Positions 1 to 6,690 of a DNA stretch of 6,716 bases are shown in pieces (position 1 is the first letter of the stretch; each line of letters starts with the position of its first letter). Both the position numbers and the translations under genes were made by a program. Source of the DNA: Tannerella sp. (GTDB taxonomy: Bacteria > Bacteroidota > Bacteroidia > Bacteroidales > Tannerellaceae); contig JAITAY010000179.1 of the NCBI GenBank assembly GCA_031283915.1, positions 1 through 6,716 on the forward strand, written 5' to 3'. The notes under the pieces were generated by a model. It did not search any database. It saw nothing but the letters and a program-made list of their open reading frames with translations, and was not told the origin of the DNA.

Positions 1-19
1 TATAGAACCGGAAAAAGAT

Positions 20-2146
20 TCAGGATTTCAGACTGAGGGAAATCCGCTTGCGTGCCGGGTCGACTTCCAGTACCCGGACTTCTACCTGCTGATTCAGGCT
101 GACCACTTCCAGCGGATGGGAAACATACCGGTCTGCCAGCTCCGAAATATGTACAAGTCCGTCCTGTTTCACGCCCACGTCGACAAAACAGCCGAAGCCG
201 GTGATGTTGGTGACAATGCCCGGCAGTTTCATCCCCGGCCGCAAGTCTTCGGGACGGTGTACGTCGGGTGAAAATTCAAACACGGCAGCCTGTGTACGCG
301 GATCGAGACCGGGCCGGGACAGTTCCTGCAGAATATCGTTCAGCGTGGGGAGTCCCACCGTTTCCGTGACATACTTTTCCGGTTGAATCTGTCTGCGCAG
401 GGATTCGTTTTTCAACAGGTCATCGACCGTGACATGCAGGTCGGACACCATTCGCTCCACAAGAGGATAGCTTTCGGGGTGCACGGCGCTGTTGTCCAGC
501 GGATGCACGGCACCCGGAATACGCAGGAAACCGGCGCACTGTTCATACGTTTTGGCGCCCATGCGGGGTACTTTCTTCAACGCCGCGCGCGAAACAAAAG
601 CGCCGTTCTCCTTGCGGCAGTCGACGATATGCTGCGCCAGTTGCGGCCCCAGCCCCGAAACGTACGTCAGCAGATGCTTGCTGGCCGTATTGACATTGAC
701 CCCTACCCGATTGACGCAACTCTCCACCACCGCATCCAGACTTTTCCTGAGTTTCGTCTGGTCAACATCGTGTTGGTATTGCCCCACGCCGATGGATTTG
801 GGATCAATCTTGACCAGTTCGGCCAGCGGATCCATCAGGCGGCGACCGATCGAAACAGCGCCGCGCACCGTCACGTCGTAATCGGGAAACTCCTCGCGTG
901 CAACGGCCGAAGCCGAATAGACCGAAGCGCCGCTTTCGTTGACGACAAACACCTGCAGGTTGCGGTCGAACGCCATGCGCTGGATAAAGCGTTCCGTTTC
1001 ACGCCCGGCCGTGCCGTTGCCGATGGCGATCGCCTCTATCCTGAAAGCCTCGACCAGAGACACAATCTTGTGACTGGCTTTCGTCACTTCATTGTGCGGA
1101 GGATGAGGATAGATGGTTTCGTTGTGTTTGAGGTTGCCCTGTGCATCGAGGCAAACGACTTTGCAGCCGGTACGGAATCCCGGATCGATGGCCAGGACGT
1201 TCTTCTGTCCCAGCGGCGCGGCCAGCAGCAACTGACGCAAGTTGCCGGCAAAGACGCGGATGGATTCGTCGTCGGCACGTTCCCGGGCGGCTGCCTCAAA
1301 CTCCGTCGCGACCGAGGGACACAGCAGCCGCCCGTATCCGTCCTTCACCGCCTCTTTCACCTCTGCGGACGCCGCCGCCGTGCCTCCTTTTACGAAAAGC
1401 CCGTACAGCCTTTCCAGCGCCTTCGATTCCTCCACCCCGGTGCGGATGTTCAGGAACCCTTCCTCCTTGCCGCGCAGCATGGCCAGCAGACGGTGCGGAG
1501 GACACCGGCGCAAAGGCTCCGAGAACGCAAAGTAATCGCGGTATTTCTCGCCCTCGGCTTCCTTCTTTTTGACGGATACGGATTGAATCACCGCCTCCCG
1601 TGCAAACAGGCGGCGGATACCGTCGCGCGCCCGAAGGTCTTCGCTCACCTGTTCGGCGATGATGTCGCGTGCGCCCTGCAAGGCATCTTCGAGCGTCGGG
1701 ACGGCGTCGCTCAGGTACTTTTGGGCAATGGATGCCAAATCATCATCCGTCTGTTTCATCAGTCGCAGGGCGAACGGCTCAAGGCCGCGTTCACGCGCTG
1801 TCGAAGCGCGGGTTTTGCGTTTGGGTTTGTACGGAAGATACAGATCCTCCACTTCCGTCAGCGTTTCCGCAGCTTCAATTTGCTCTCTGAGCCGGTCGGT
1901 CAGTTTCCCCTGTTCACCGATCGACCGCAGGACGGTATCCCGGCGTTTGTCAAGTTCGAGCAGTTTCCCGTAACGTTCCTTGACAAACGTGATTTGTACT
2001 TCGTCCAGACTGCCGGTCGCCTCCTTCCGGTAACGGCTGATAAACGGGACTGTTGCGCCGCCAAGCAGCAGTTCCAGCGTGTTGCGCACCTGACGTTCCT
2101 TCAAGCCCGACTCCCTGCAAATAATAATAATATGTTGTTCCTTCAT
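20..2146 (-). CDS. tex: Tex family transcription accessory protein (S1 RNA-binding)
   Basis: This encodes a 708-residue cytoplasmic protein with the full Tex/YhgF layout. Residues 1-190 are the helical N-terminal part, with family-typical GGATVPFISRYRKEATG (about 29-45) and DLYLPYKPKRKTRA (about 101-114). A YqgF/RNase H-like domain begins at AIDPGFRTG (319-327) and continues through GNGTAGRETE (376-385) and VNESGAS (402-408). A helix-hairpin-helix region spans about 470-545 (YVSGLGPQLA, then VPRMGAKTYEQ). An S1 domain at about 636-708 contains GIVTNITGFGCFVDVGVKQDG and ends RISLSLK. Tex proteins bind nucleic acid and affect transcription or RNA metabolism; the exact role in Bacteroidetes is not settled. 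The frame is open upstream to an ATG at 2182, but the promoter-like sequence at 2170-2200 would start transcription inside that extension. I therefore take the ATG at 2146. Length is usual for the phylum and no domain is missing. It is transcribed divergently from trpS. Confidence 0.95.
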   Translation of the reverse strand: MKEQHIIIICRESGLKERQVRNTLELLLGGATVPFISRYRKEATGSLDEVQITFVKERYGKLLELDKRRDTVLRSIGEQGKLTDRLREQIEAAETLTEVEDLYLPYKPKRKTRASTARERGLEPFALRLMKQTDDDLASIAQKYLSDAVPTLEDALQGARDIIAEQVSEDLRARDGIRRLFAREAVIQSVSVKKKEAEGEKYRDYFAFSEPLRRCPPHRLLAMLRGKEEGFLNIRTGVEESKALERLYGLFVKGGTAAASAEVKEAVKDGYGRLLCPSVATEFEAAARERADDESIRVFAGNLRQLLLAAPLGQKNVLAIDPGFRTGCKVVCLDAQGNLKHNETIYPHPPHNEVTKASHKIVSLVEAFRIEAIAIGNGTAGRETERFIQRMAFDRNLQVFVVNESGASVYSASAVAREEFPDYDVTVRGAVSIGRRLMDPLAELVKIDPKSIGVGQYQHDVDQTKLRKSLDAVVESCVNRVGVNVNTASKHLLTYVSGLGPQLAQHIVDCRKENGAFVSRAALKKVPRMGAKTYEQCAGFLRIPGAVHPLDNSAVHPESYPLVERMVSDLHVTVDDLLKNESLRRQIQPEKYVTETVGLPTLNDILQELSRPGLDPRTQAAVFEFSPDVHRPEDLRPGMKLPGIVTNITGFGCFVDVGVKQDGLVHISELADRYVSHPLEVVSLNQQVEVRVLEVDPARKRISLSLKS

Positions 2147-2169
2147 AACCGGATGATTTGATGAGCCTG

Positions 2170-2200
2170 CAAAATAACGCAAATTTCATGAAAGGACAAA
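2170..2200 (-). promoter_or_regulatory. Bacteroidetes-type promoter for tex
   Basis: On the minus strand a TTTG (2200-2197) is followed by exactly 19 nt and then TTATTTTG (2177-2170). This matches the Bacteroidetes -33 TTTG / -7 TAnnTTTG pattern with one mismatch in the -7 box. Transcription would begin near 2163, giving a leader of under 20 nt before the ATG at 2146. The placement argues against the upstream in-frame ATG at 2182. It is a motif match only. Confidence 0.55.
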
Positions 2201-2352
2201 CGGTGAAACAACGATGACAGGGCAACCACATCAAAAGGGCAAACCTTTCGTTTCTCCCCAAAAATGTTTTCTGCAGCATTTCCATGAGTGCTTTTCAACG
2301 GGTATAAAGTTAGCGGAGTTCTCCTCTCCTCCCCTGCAAAACAGTCGTGTTT

Positions 2353-2386
2353 TTTGACGGGAAGGGAAATAGAATCATTATCTTTG
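2353..2386 (+). promoter_or_regulatory. Bacteroidetes-type promoter for trpS
   Basis: A perfect -7 box TATCTTTG lies at 2379-2386. A T-run ending TTTG at 2353-2356 can serve as the -33 element; the 22-nt spacing is slightly longer than the usual 19-21. Transcription would start around 2393, about 20 nt before the ATG at 2413. This excludes the frame-extending ATG at 2347, which lies upstream of the promoter. I see no T-box, leader peptide or Trp-codon run in the short leader. Confidence 0.6.
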
Positions 2387-2412
2387 TGCCCTTAAAAACA
2401 AATAAGTGCAAA

Positions 2413-3498
2413 ATGGAAAAAGAACAGGAAGAAATGAATTATTCGACAGTTGAAGTCGCGCAGAAAAAAAGTAAGGAGTTGGAAGCGGATCTATCCGTTC
2501 ATCCGTCGAAATACAGGGTACTAACCGGCGACCGGCCTACCGGTAACCTGCATATCGGTCATTATTTCGGCTCGTTGAAAAACCGGGTCGAGATTCAGAA
2601 CCGGGGCGTGGAAACGTATATTGTCATTGCTGATTACCAGGTGCTGACCGACCGGGATGCGTTTGACAAAATTGCGGTGTTCGTATATGAGCTGGTACTC
2701 GATTACCTGGCTTGCGGATTAGACCCGGAGAATCACAAAACATACATCTTTCCGCACAGTTACATCCCGGAACTCAACCAGTTGCTACTTCCGTTTCTGA
2801 CGCTGGTATCCAGTGCGGAACTGAACCGGAATCCGACCATCAAGGAAGAAATCTCGGCTTCGGGACAGAAGGTCATCAATGCCGGGATGTATGTCTATCC
2901 CGTTCATCAGGCAGCCGATATTCTGTTTTGCAAGAGCAATATCGTGCCGGTAGGAAAAGACCAGTTGCCGCACATCGAACAGACCCGCATCATTGCAAGG
3001 CGGTTCAATACGAAGTACCATACGCCGGTTTTTCCCGAGCCGTTTGGTTTGCTGAGCGAAACGCCCCTGATTCTGGGTCTGGACGGCAATCAGAAAATGA
3101 GCAAGAGCCGCAACAATTCCATTGCCCTCAAATCAACGAACGACGAGACGCAACGGATGATTAAAACGGCCAAAACGGATTCGGAGCGTTTCATCACTTA
3201 CGACCCGGAGAATAGGCCGGAAGTGGCGAACCTGCTCCGCCTCTGTGCGCTGTGCCTGGATACGTCGCCGGAACAGATTGCCGCTCAAATCGGCGATGCC
3301 GGCGCCAGGAAACTGAAAGAAATGACGACCGACGCGCTGAACCATTATTTTGCTCCCATCCGGGAACGGCGAATGATGCTGGAGAACGACAGGGCTTACC
3401 TTCGGGACGTGTTGAAAAGAGGCATCGAACAGGCCCGGACGGTAGCGGAACAGACTTTGAAAGAGGTTCACCAGGCCATGCACATGGATTTGTGGTAA
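2413..3498 (+). CDS. trpS: Tryptophan--tRNA ligase, possibly the accessory type
   Basis: This 361-residue class Ic aminoacyl-tRNA synthetase charges tRNA-Trp with tryptophan using ATP in the cytoplasm. The HIGH motif is literal at residues 47-50, inside TGDRPTGNLHIGHYFGS. The KMSKS loop is literal at 228-232, after GLDGNQ. Other family blocks are AELNRNPTIKEE (135-146), YPVHQAADILF (162-172) and VPVGKDQLPHIE (178-189), which form the tryptophan and ATP pocket. About 33 residues (MEKEQEEMNYS...HPSKY) precede the core, an extension many TrpRS lack. From memory, the wording GDRPTG, SLKNRV and AELNRNPT matches auxiliary TrpRS of actinobacteria and the streptococcal type, not the SGIRPTGNLHLGNYFGAV form I recall as the housekeeping enzyme of Bacteroides. 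A second trpS elsewhere is thus plausible. The ATG at 2413 follows an A-rich leader; an in-frame ATG at 2434 is an alternative, with AGGAAG only 2 nt upstream. Confidence 0.94.
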   Translation: MEKEQEEMNYSTVEVAQKKSKELEADLSVHPSKYRVLTGDRPTGNLHIGHYFGSLKNRVEIQNRGVETYIVIADYQVLTDRDAFDKIAVFVYELVLDYLACGLDPENHKTYIFPHSYIPELNQLLLPFLTLVSSAELNRNPTIKEEISASGQKVINAGMYVYPVHQAADILFCKSNIVPVGKDQLPHIEQTRIIARRFNTKYHTPVFPEPFGLLSETPLILGLDGNQKMSKSRNNSIALKSTNDETQRMIKTAKTDSERFITYDPENRPEVANLLRLCALCLDTSPEQIAAQIGDAGARKLKEMTTDALNHYFAPIRERRMMLENDRAYLRDVLKRGIEQARTVAEQTLKEVHQAMHMDLW

Positions 3499-3537
3499 AA
3501 ATCCGGGTAAACCGGTCGGAAGAAGCGGCTTTTTGAT

Positions 3538-3545
3538 TAATTTTG
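3538..3545 (+). promoter_or_regulatory. Possible -7 box for the ABM-domain gene
   Basis: TAATTTTG at 3538-3545 fits TAnnTTTG and lies 30 nt before the ATG at 3576. No TTG is visible at the matching -33 position. The 77-bp gap after trpS has no convincing terminator, so read-through from trpS is equally possible. Confidence 0.4.
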
Positions 3546-3575
3546 CGGCGATTTAATTTGTAAAAATCTACTGAA

Positions 3576-3992
3576 ATGAAGAAAATTGGAATTTTGTTGA
3601 TTTCGCTTGCCATGACAGGAGCCATGTCGTGCAAGGGCGGAAAAAAATGCTGTCAGGGCGGTGGAGAATGCACGCATCAGGCAGCCGTTGCGGAAGTGCA
3701 GCAGCCGAAGAAGGACAAGAAGGTAATTGTCGCCCGGTTAACCGTAAAGGAAGGGCTGGAAAAAGCGTTTATCGAGGTGGCTTCGAAACTGGTAATCGCT
3801 ACCCGGCAGGAAGAGGGAAACCTGTTTTACTCCCTCTATCAGTCGCCGCTTAATCCGGCTGAATTTATCTTTTACGAAGAGTACAAAGACGACGCGGCTT
3901 TTCAGACACATGCTTCCTCCGCTCATTTCGCCGCCTTTGCCGAAGGAATCAAGGACATGACGGCCAGCGACCTGATCGTGGATGAATTTTAA
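3576..3992 (+). CDS. Putative lipoprotein with ABM (YgiN-like monooxygenase) domain
   Basis: This is a 138-residue protein. Residues 1-18 look like a short export signal (MKK, a hydrophobic run, then TGAMS), with Cys19 as a lipidation site. The lipobox AMSC is weak but acceptable for Bacteroidetes. Just after it comes a compact Cys/Gly/Lys segment (C19, C25, C26, C32, H34), then a charged linker. Residues 49-138 are a dimeric ferredoxin-like ABM domain: VIVARLTVKEG, EEGNLFYSLYQS, EFIFYEEYKDDAAFQTH, then SSAHF. His112 and His117 sit at the conserved positions of that motif. Relatives include YgiN-type quinol monooxygenases and small proteins of unknown substrate, so no reaction can be assigned. 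If lipidated, it would be anchored in the envelope, whereas typical YgiN proteins are cytoplasmic. The start is the only ATG preceding the signal. The gene ends just before a strong terminator. Confidence 0.86.
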   Translation: MKKIGILLISLAMTGAMSCKGGKKCCQGGGECTHQAAVAEVQQPKKDKKVIVARLTVKEGLEKAFIEVASKLVIATRQEEGNLFYSLYQSPLNPAEFIFYEEYKDDAAFQTHASSAHFAAFAEGIKDMTASDLIVDEF

Positions 3993-4016
3993 CCGGTTGA
4001 AAAAGCGGAAAATGAC

Positions 4017-4049
4017 AAGAGACTGTCCCGAAAGACAGTCTCTTTTTTT
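4017..4049 (+). terminator. Intrinsic terminator after the ABM gene
   Basis: An 11-bp perfect stem (AAGAGACTGTC at 4017-4027, GACAGTCTCTT at 4034-4044) encloses the loop CCGAAA. The T-run 4043-4049 overlaps the stem base. It lies 25 bp after the ABM stop codon. The same stem begins about 15 bp beyond the stop codon of the convergent GH51 gene. On the minus strand the following sequence, TTGTCATTTTC, has fewer consecutive Ts, so termination there would be weaker. Confidence 0.92.
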
Positions 4050-4058
4050 ATGGGTATC

Positions 4059-5582
4059 CTATTCAAGCTCCAGCATGACGACCGACTTGGCCGGTAACCG
4101 GACTGAAAGCGTGTTTTTCGACAGTTTGGCGCCTTTGAAATCCTTTACTCCGACGGCATCCGGCCTGTCAAACGTGTTGTGATCGGCAAGATTCGCAGAG
4201 GTCAGGATTTTTCCCGATACGTTTTTGAGGGTCACGCCCCGCCATTCGCTCTCCACAGCCTGTTCCCGGTCAGGATCGATGTTCACCAGCGTGAGGTGTA
4301 TTTTCCCGGCAGCATCCCGGGAGGCCGACACGCTGATGGCGTCCAGTTTCCGGTCGTTCAGTTCGTATTTGTTGCATGAGAGTGAAACAGGCAACAGCGT
4401 GGCGTCGTGATGCACTTTGTACAGCCAGTAAACCCAATACGTAGGCGTAAGCGTCATCTTTTCCTCATCGGTCAGAATGACGGCTTGCAGCACGTTGACG
4501 GTCTGCGCGATATTAGCCATTTTGATACGGTCGCAGTGGGCGTTGAAAATATTGAGCGTCACGCCTGCCACAATCGCGTCCCGAAGCGTGTTTTGCTGGA
4601 ACAGGAAGCCGGGATTGGTACCCGGTTCCACGTCGTACCATACGCCCCATTCGTCCGGTATCAAGGCGATTTTCTTGTCGGGATCATACCTGTCCATGAT
4701 GGTAGCATGTTTCGTGACGAGTTCATCCATGAAAGACGCCTTGTCGATGGTCGTAAAATATTTCGCTTCGTCGAACTGCGTAGCCGATCCTTGAGGCGCC
4801 GTATAATAGTGCAGCGACAAGCCCTGCATTAGCCTGCCGCTATTCTTCATCAATACGTCCGTCCAGTGGTAGTCGCTGGCGTGCGCTCCGCCGGCAATCC
4901 TGAACAGCCGGTTGTCGCCGTAGTTGCGGCAGTAAGTGGCGTAGCGGCGGTACTGGTCGTCATAAAATTCGGCAGTCATGTGGCCGCCGCACCCCCAGTT
5001 TTCGTTGCCCACACCCCAGAATGTGACTTTCCAGGGCGCCGCGCGACCGTTCCGGCGACGAAGGTCTGCCATGGGGCTTTCGCCATCGGAGGTGATGTAT
5101 TCTACCCATTTGGACATCTCTTCCACCGTGCCGCTACCCACGTTGCCGCAGATGTAAGGTTCACAGTCTAATTGTTCACATAGATCAAGAAATTCGTGCG
5201 TGCCGAAACTGTTGTCTTCTACCACGCCACCCCAGTGGGTGTTCACCATCCTGGGACGCTGTTCGCGCGGCCCGATACCGTCGCGCCAGTGATATTCGTC
5301 GGCAAAACATCCGCCCGGCCAGCGCAGATTCGGGATCCGGATGTCGCGCAATGCTTGTACGACGTCGTTACGGATGCCGCGGGTATTGGGAATCGGAGAG
5401 TCTTCACCGACCCAGTAACCGCCATAAATACAATGGCCAAGGTGTTCGGAAAAATGTCCGTAAATGTGCCTACTGATGATTTCCCTGCCTTGATCGGCAT
5501 TCACAGTGAGTTTATTTTGCGCTCCCGCGGGAACGCACGTCAAGAAAAATGCTGCGGTGCAGCTTAAAAATACAATTCTCAT
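4059..5582 (-). CDS. Secreted alpha-L-arabinofuranosidase, GH51
   Basis: This 507-residue enzyme removes terminal alpha-L-arabinofuranosyl groups from plant polysaccharides such as arabinan or arabinoxylan, by the retaining mechanism known for GH51. Residues 1-21 are a signal peptide (Arg2, hydrophobic 3-17, cleavage after AGA before QN), so it is exported, probably to the periplasm. The mature start, RHIYGHFSEHLGHCIYGGYW, is the family's N-terminal block. RWPGGCFADEYHW (87-99) follows in the (beta/alpha)8 barrel. The acid/base is Glu194 in WGVGNENWG and the nucleophile is Glu311 in IPDEWGVWY, both intact. Residues from about 400 form the C-terminal beta-sandwich. The length is near the usual 500. 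No SusC/SusD pair, sensor or other glycosidase is beside it, so it looks like a stand-alone gene. The start is chosen because the signal peptide begins there. It converges with the ABM gene across the terminator. Confidence 0.95.
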   Translation of the reverse strand: MRIVFLSCTAAFFLTCVPAGAQNKLTVNADQGREIISRHIYGHFSEHLGHCIYGGYWVGEDSPIPNTRGIRNDVVQALRDIRIPNLRWPGGCFADEYHWRDGIGPREQRPRMVNTHWGGVVEDNSFGTHEFLDLCEQLDCEPYICGNVGSGTVEEMSKWVEYITSDGESPMADLRRRNGRAAPWKVTFWGVGNENWGCGGHMTAEFYDDQYRRYATYCRNYGDNRLFRIAGGAHASDYHWTDVLMKNSGRLMQGLSLHYYTAPQGSATQFDEAKYFTTIDKASFMDELVTKHATIMDRYDPDKKIALIPDEWGVWYDVEPGTNPGFLFQQNTLRDAIVAGVTLNIFNAHCDRIKMANIAQTVNVLQAVILTDEEKMTLTPTYWVYWLYKVHHDATLLPVSLSCNKYELNDRKLDAISVSASRDAAGKIHLTLVNIDPDREQAVESEWRGVTLKNVSGKILTSANLADHNTFDRPDAVGVKDFKGAKLSKNTLSVRLPAKSVVMLELE

Positions 5583-5673
5583 GGGCTATCTATATATTAA
5601 AAAATGAATAATTAAATACTTTCATTGGTCTCCGGCTGTATGAACCGTGAAAACCGTCTGCTATTGTCAGGTG

Positions 5674-5681
5674 CAAATATA
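5674..5681 (-). promoter_or_regulatory. Possible -7 box for the GH51 gene
   Basis: Read on the minus strand, 5681-5674 is TATATTTG, a perfect TAnnTTTG box. It lies about 91 bp upstream of the GH51 ATG, implying a leader of about 85 nt. No clear TTG is present at the expected -33 position. The AT-rich leader just before the ATG (5583-5625) has no Shine-Dalgarno sequence. Confidence 0.42.
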
Positions 5682-5720
5682 GATGAAATATTCTACATTA
5701 CACACAGGGGAATAAAAAGG

Positions 5721-5921
5721 CTAATTATCCCGAATAAAAATCCGGAATGCCATAAGGCGTCCTTCCGTGCGAACCACAGCCGGATGTCCGGTTTCATCAT
5801 TCATCTTTATATGGCGTCCTTTCAGGATTTTTGAGACAGCATCTGTAAAAGATACCTGATATGAAAACCGTTGTATCCGTCGATGTGCCCTTTCGCTGTG
5901 GGGAGAGGTGGTGAAAGCCAT
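5721..5921 (-). CDS. Doubtful small ORF, 66 residues, unknown
   Basis: I do not recognise this frame. It starts MAFTTSPHSERAHRR and ends GRLMAFRIFIRDN. It is basic, with no signal peptide, membrane segment or cysteine. It lies on the same strand as the GH51 gene, 138 bp upstream of it. The frame stays open upstream to 6020, but that extension crosses AT-rich promoter-like DNA and is unlikely to be translated. No Bacteroidetes promoter is clear in front of the ATG at 5921. It may be a remnant of an older gene or a chance frame. Confidence 0.2.
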   Translation of the reverse strand: MAFTTSPHSERAHRRIQRFSYQVSFTDAVSKILKGRHIKMNDETGHPAVVRTEGRLMAFRIFIRDN

Positions 5922-5957
5922 AAAAATATATAACGTAATTATTTTTTCCGAGAAACT

Positions 5958-5979
5958 ATTTCTTTCTTGAAAAAGAAAT
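5958..5979. repeat. 8-bp inverted repeat beside a -7 box
   Basis: ATTTCTTT (5958-5965) and AAAGAAAT (5972-5979) are perfect complements separated by CTTGAA. The dyad ends one base before the TATCTTTG box at 5981. A protein bound here would cover the spacer between the -33 and -7 elements, so it could be an operator. AT-rich DNA can also give such dyads by chance. Confidence 0.45.
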
Positions 5980-5980
5980 G

Positions 5981-5988
5981 TATCTTTG
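5981..5988 (+). promoter_or_regulatory. Bacteroidetes -7 box upstream of the (AG)31 leader
   Basis: TATCTTTG at 5981-5988 is the same perfect box as in front of trpS. No good TTG lies at the right distance upstream; the nearest, at 5967-5969, is too close. Transcription would start near 5995. The transcript would carry a five-codon frame MNKQK (5998-6015), then the ATG at 6019, then the long AG tract. Confidence 0.45.
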
Positions 5989-6018
5989 CCGGCGAAAATG
6001 AACAAACAAAAGTGACAC

Positions 6019-6426
<408 letters not shown>

Positions 6427-6528
6427 AGGTCGCCCGCAGACAGCCTCCAATTTCCGGTTATTTTCCAAAAACATACGTGAATATGAATATTCGAACATCG
6501 TCACGGTCGTTTGACGGTTACTCTGCGC

Positions 6529-6597
6529 GACCAGAGTTGCAAGGCAAGTGTGACCAGAGTTATAAGGTCGGCATGGCCAGAGTTACCACTCTGGCCA
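6529..6597 (+). repeat. Three 23-bp direct repeats (RCCAGAGTT units)
   Basis: Units begin at 6529, 6552 and 6575, exactly 23 bp apart. Units one and two begin GACCAGAGTT and unit three begins GGCCAGAGTT. The second half is conserved only between units one and two (GCAAGGC versus ATAAGGT). Unit three instead turns into an inverted copy: GGCCAGAGT (6575-6583), loop TACC, ACTCTGGCC (6588-6596). Just before unit one, ACTCTG (6520-6525) also pairs with CAGAGT (6532-6537). Confidence 0.85.
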
Positions 6598-6617
6598 CAC
6601 CTGCCTTGCAACTCCGG
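6531..6617. repeat. Large inverted repeat, 30-nt arms
   Basis: The left arm 6531-6560 and the right arm 6588-6617 are complementary at 27 of 30 positions, sharing the core GAGTTGCAAGGCA. They enclose 27 nt. The three exceptions (6533, 6547 and 6553 on the left) are each A facing C on the plus strand. In a minus-strand RNA the same three become U facing G, which pair, so the whole 30-bp stem would be closed. No T-run follows on either strand, so it is not a simple intrinsic terminator. Confidence 0.85.
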
Positions 6618-6646
6618 GAATCGGGAAATAAAAAACAGATGAAAAC

Positions 6647-6690
6647 AGGGACTTATGGGACAGGAGGGACTTGTGGGACGGCAGGGACGG
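6647..6690. repeat. 18-bp tandem repeat, about 2.4 copies
   Basis: AGGGACTTATGGGACAGG (6647-6664) is followed directly by AGGGACTTGTGGGACGGC (6665-6682) and then the partial copy AGGGACGG (6683-6690). The two full copies match at 15 of 18 bases. Within each copy GGGAC recurs, giving a guanine-rich plus strand. No reading frame with a start makes sense of it. The window ends 26 bp later, so the full array or the next gene is not visible. Confidence 0.8.

Noticed and set aside
383..2161. A 592-residue plus-strand open frame opposite tex
   Set aside because: It is the antisense shadow of tex: all Tex domains are intact on the minus strand, and this frame gives no recognisable domain and has an Arg/His/Gln-rich composition typical of a complementary frame.
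2147..2182. Extended tex start at the ATG at 2182
   Set aside because: The promoter-like pair at 2170-2200 lies over it, and the family-like sequence begins after the ATG at 2146.
2347..2412. Extended trpS start at the ATG at 2347
   Set aside because: It lies upstream of the TATCTTTG box at 2379-2386, so it would not be in the mRNA; the added residues are not TrpRS-like.
3503..3535. Possible terminator between trpS and the ABM gene (CCGG...CCGG, then a TTTTT run)
   Set aside because: The stem is only 4 bp of a self-complementary CCGG and is separated from the T-run by 16 bases; it is too weak to call.
5625..5834. Plus-strand 69-codon frame starting MVSGCMNREN
   Set aside because: It crosses the GH51 promoter region, has no promoter of its own, and has no recognisable features.
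6529..6618. Miniature inverted-repeat transposable element
   Set aside because: No target-site duplication is visible at the ends of the 30-nt arms, and no transposase is in the window; a genome-wide copy search would be needed to revive this.
6529..6690. CRISPR array
   Set aside because: The units are directly tandem with no unique spacers, the periods are 23 and 18 bp, and no cas gene is present.
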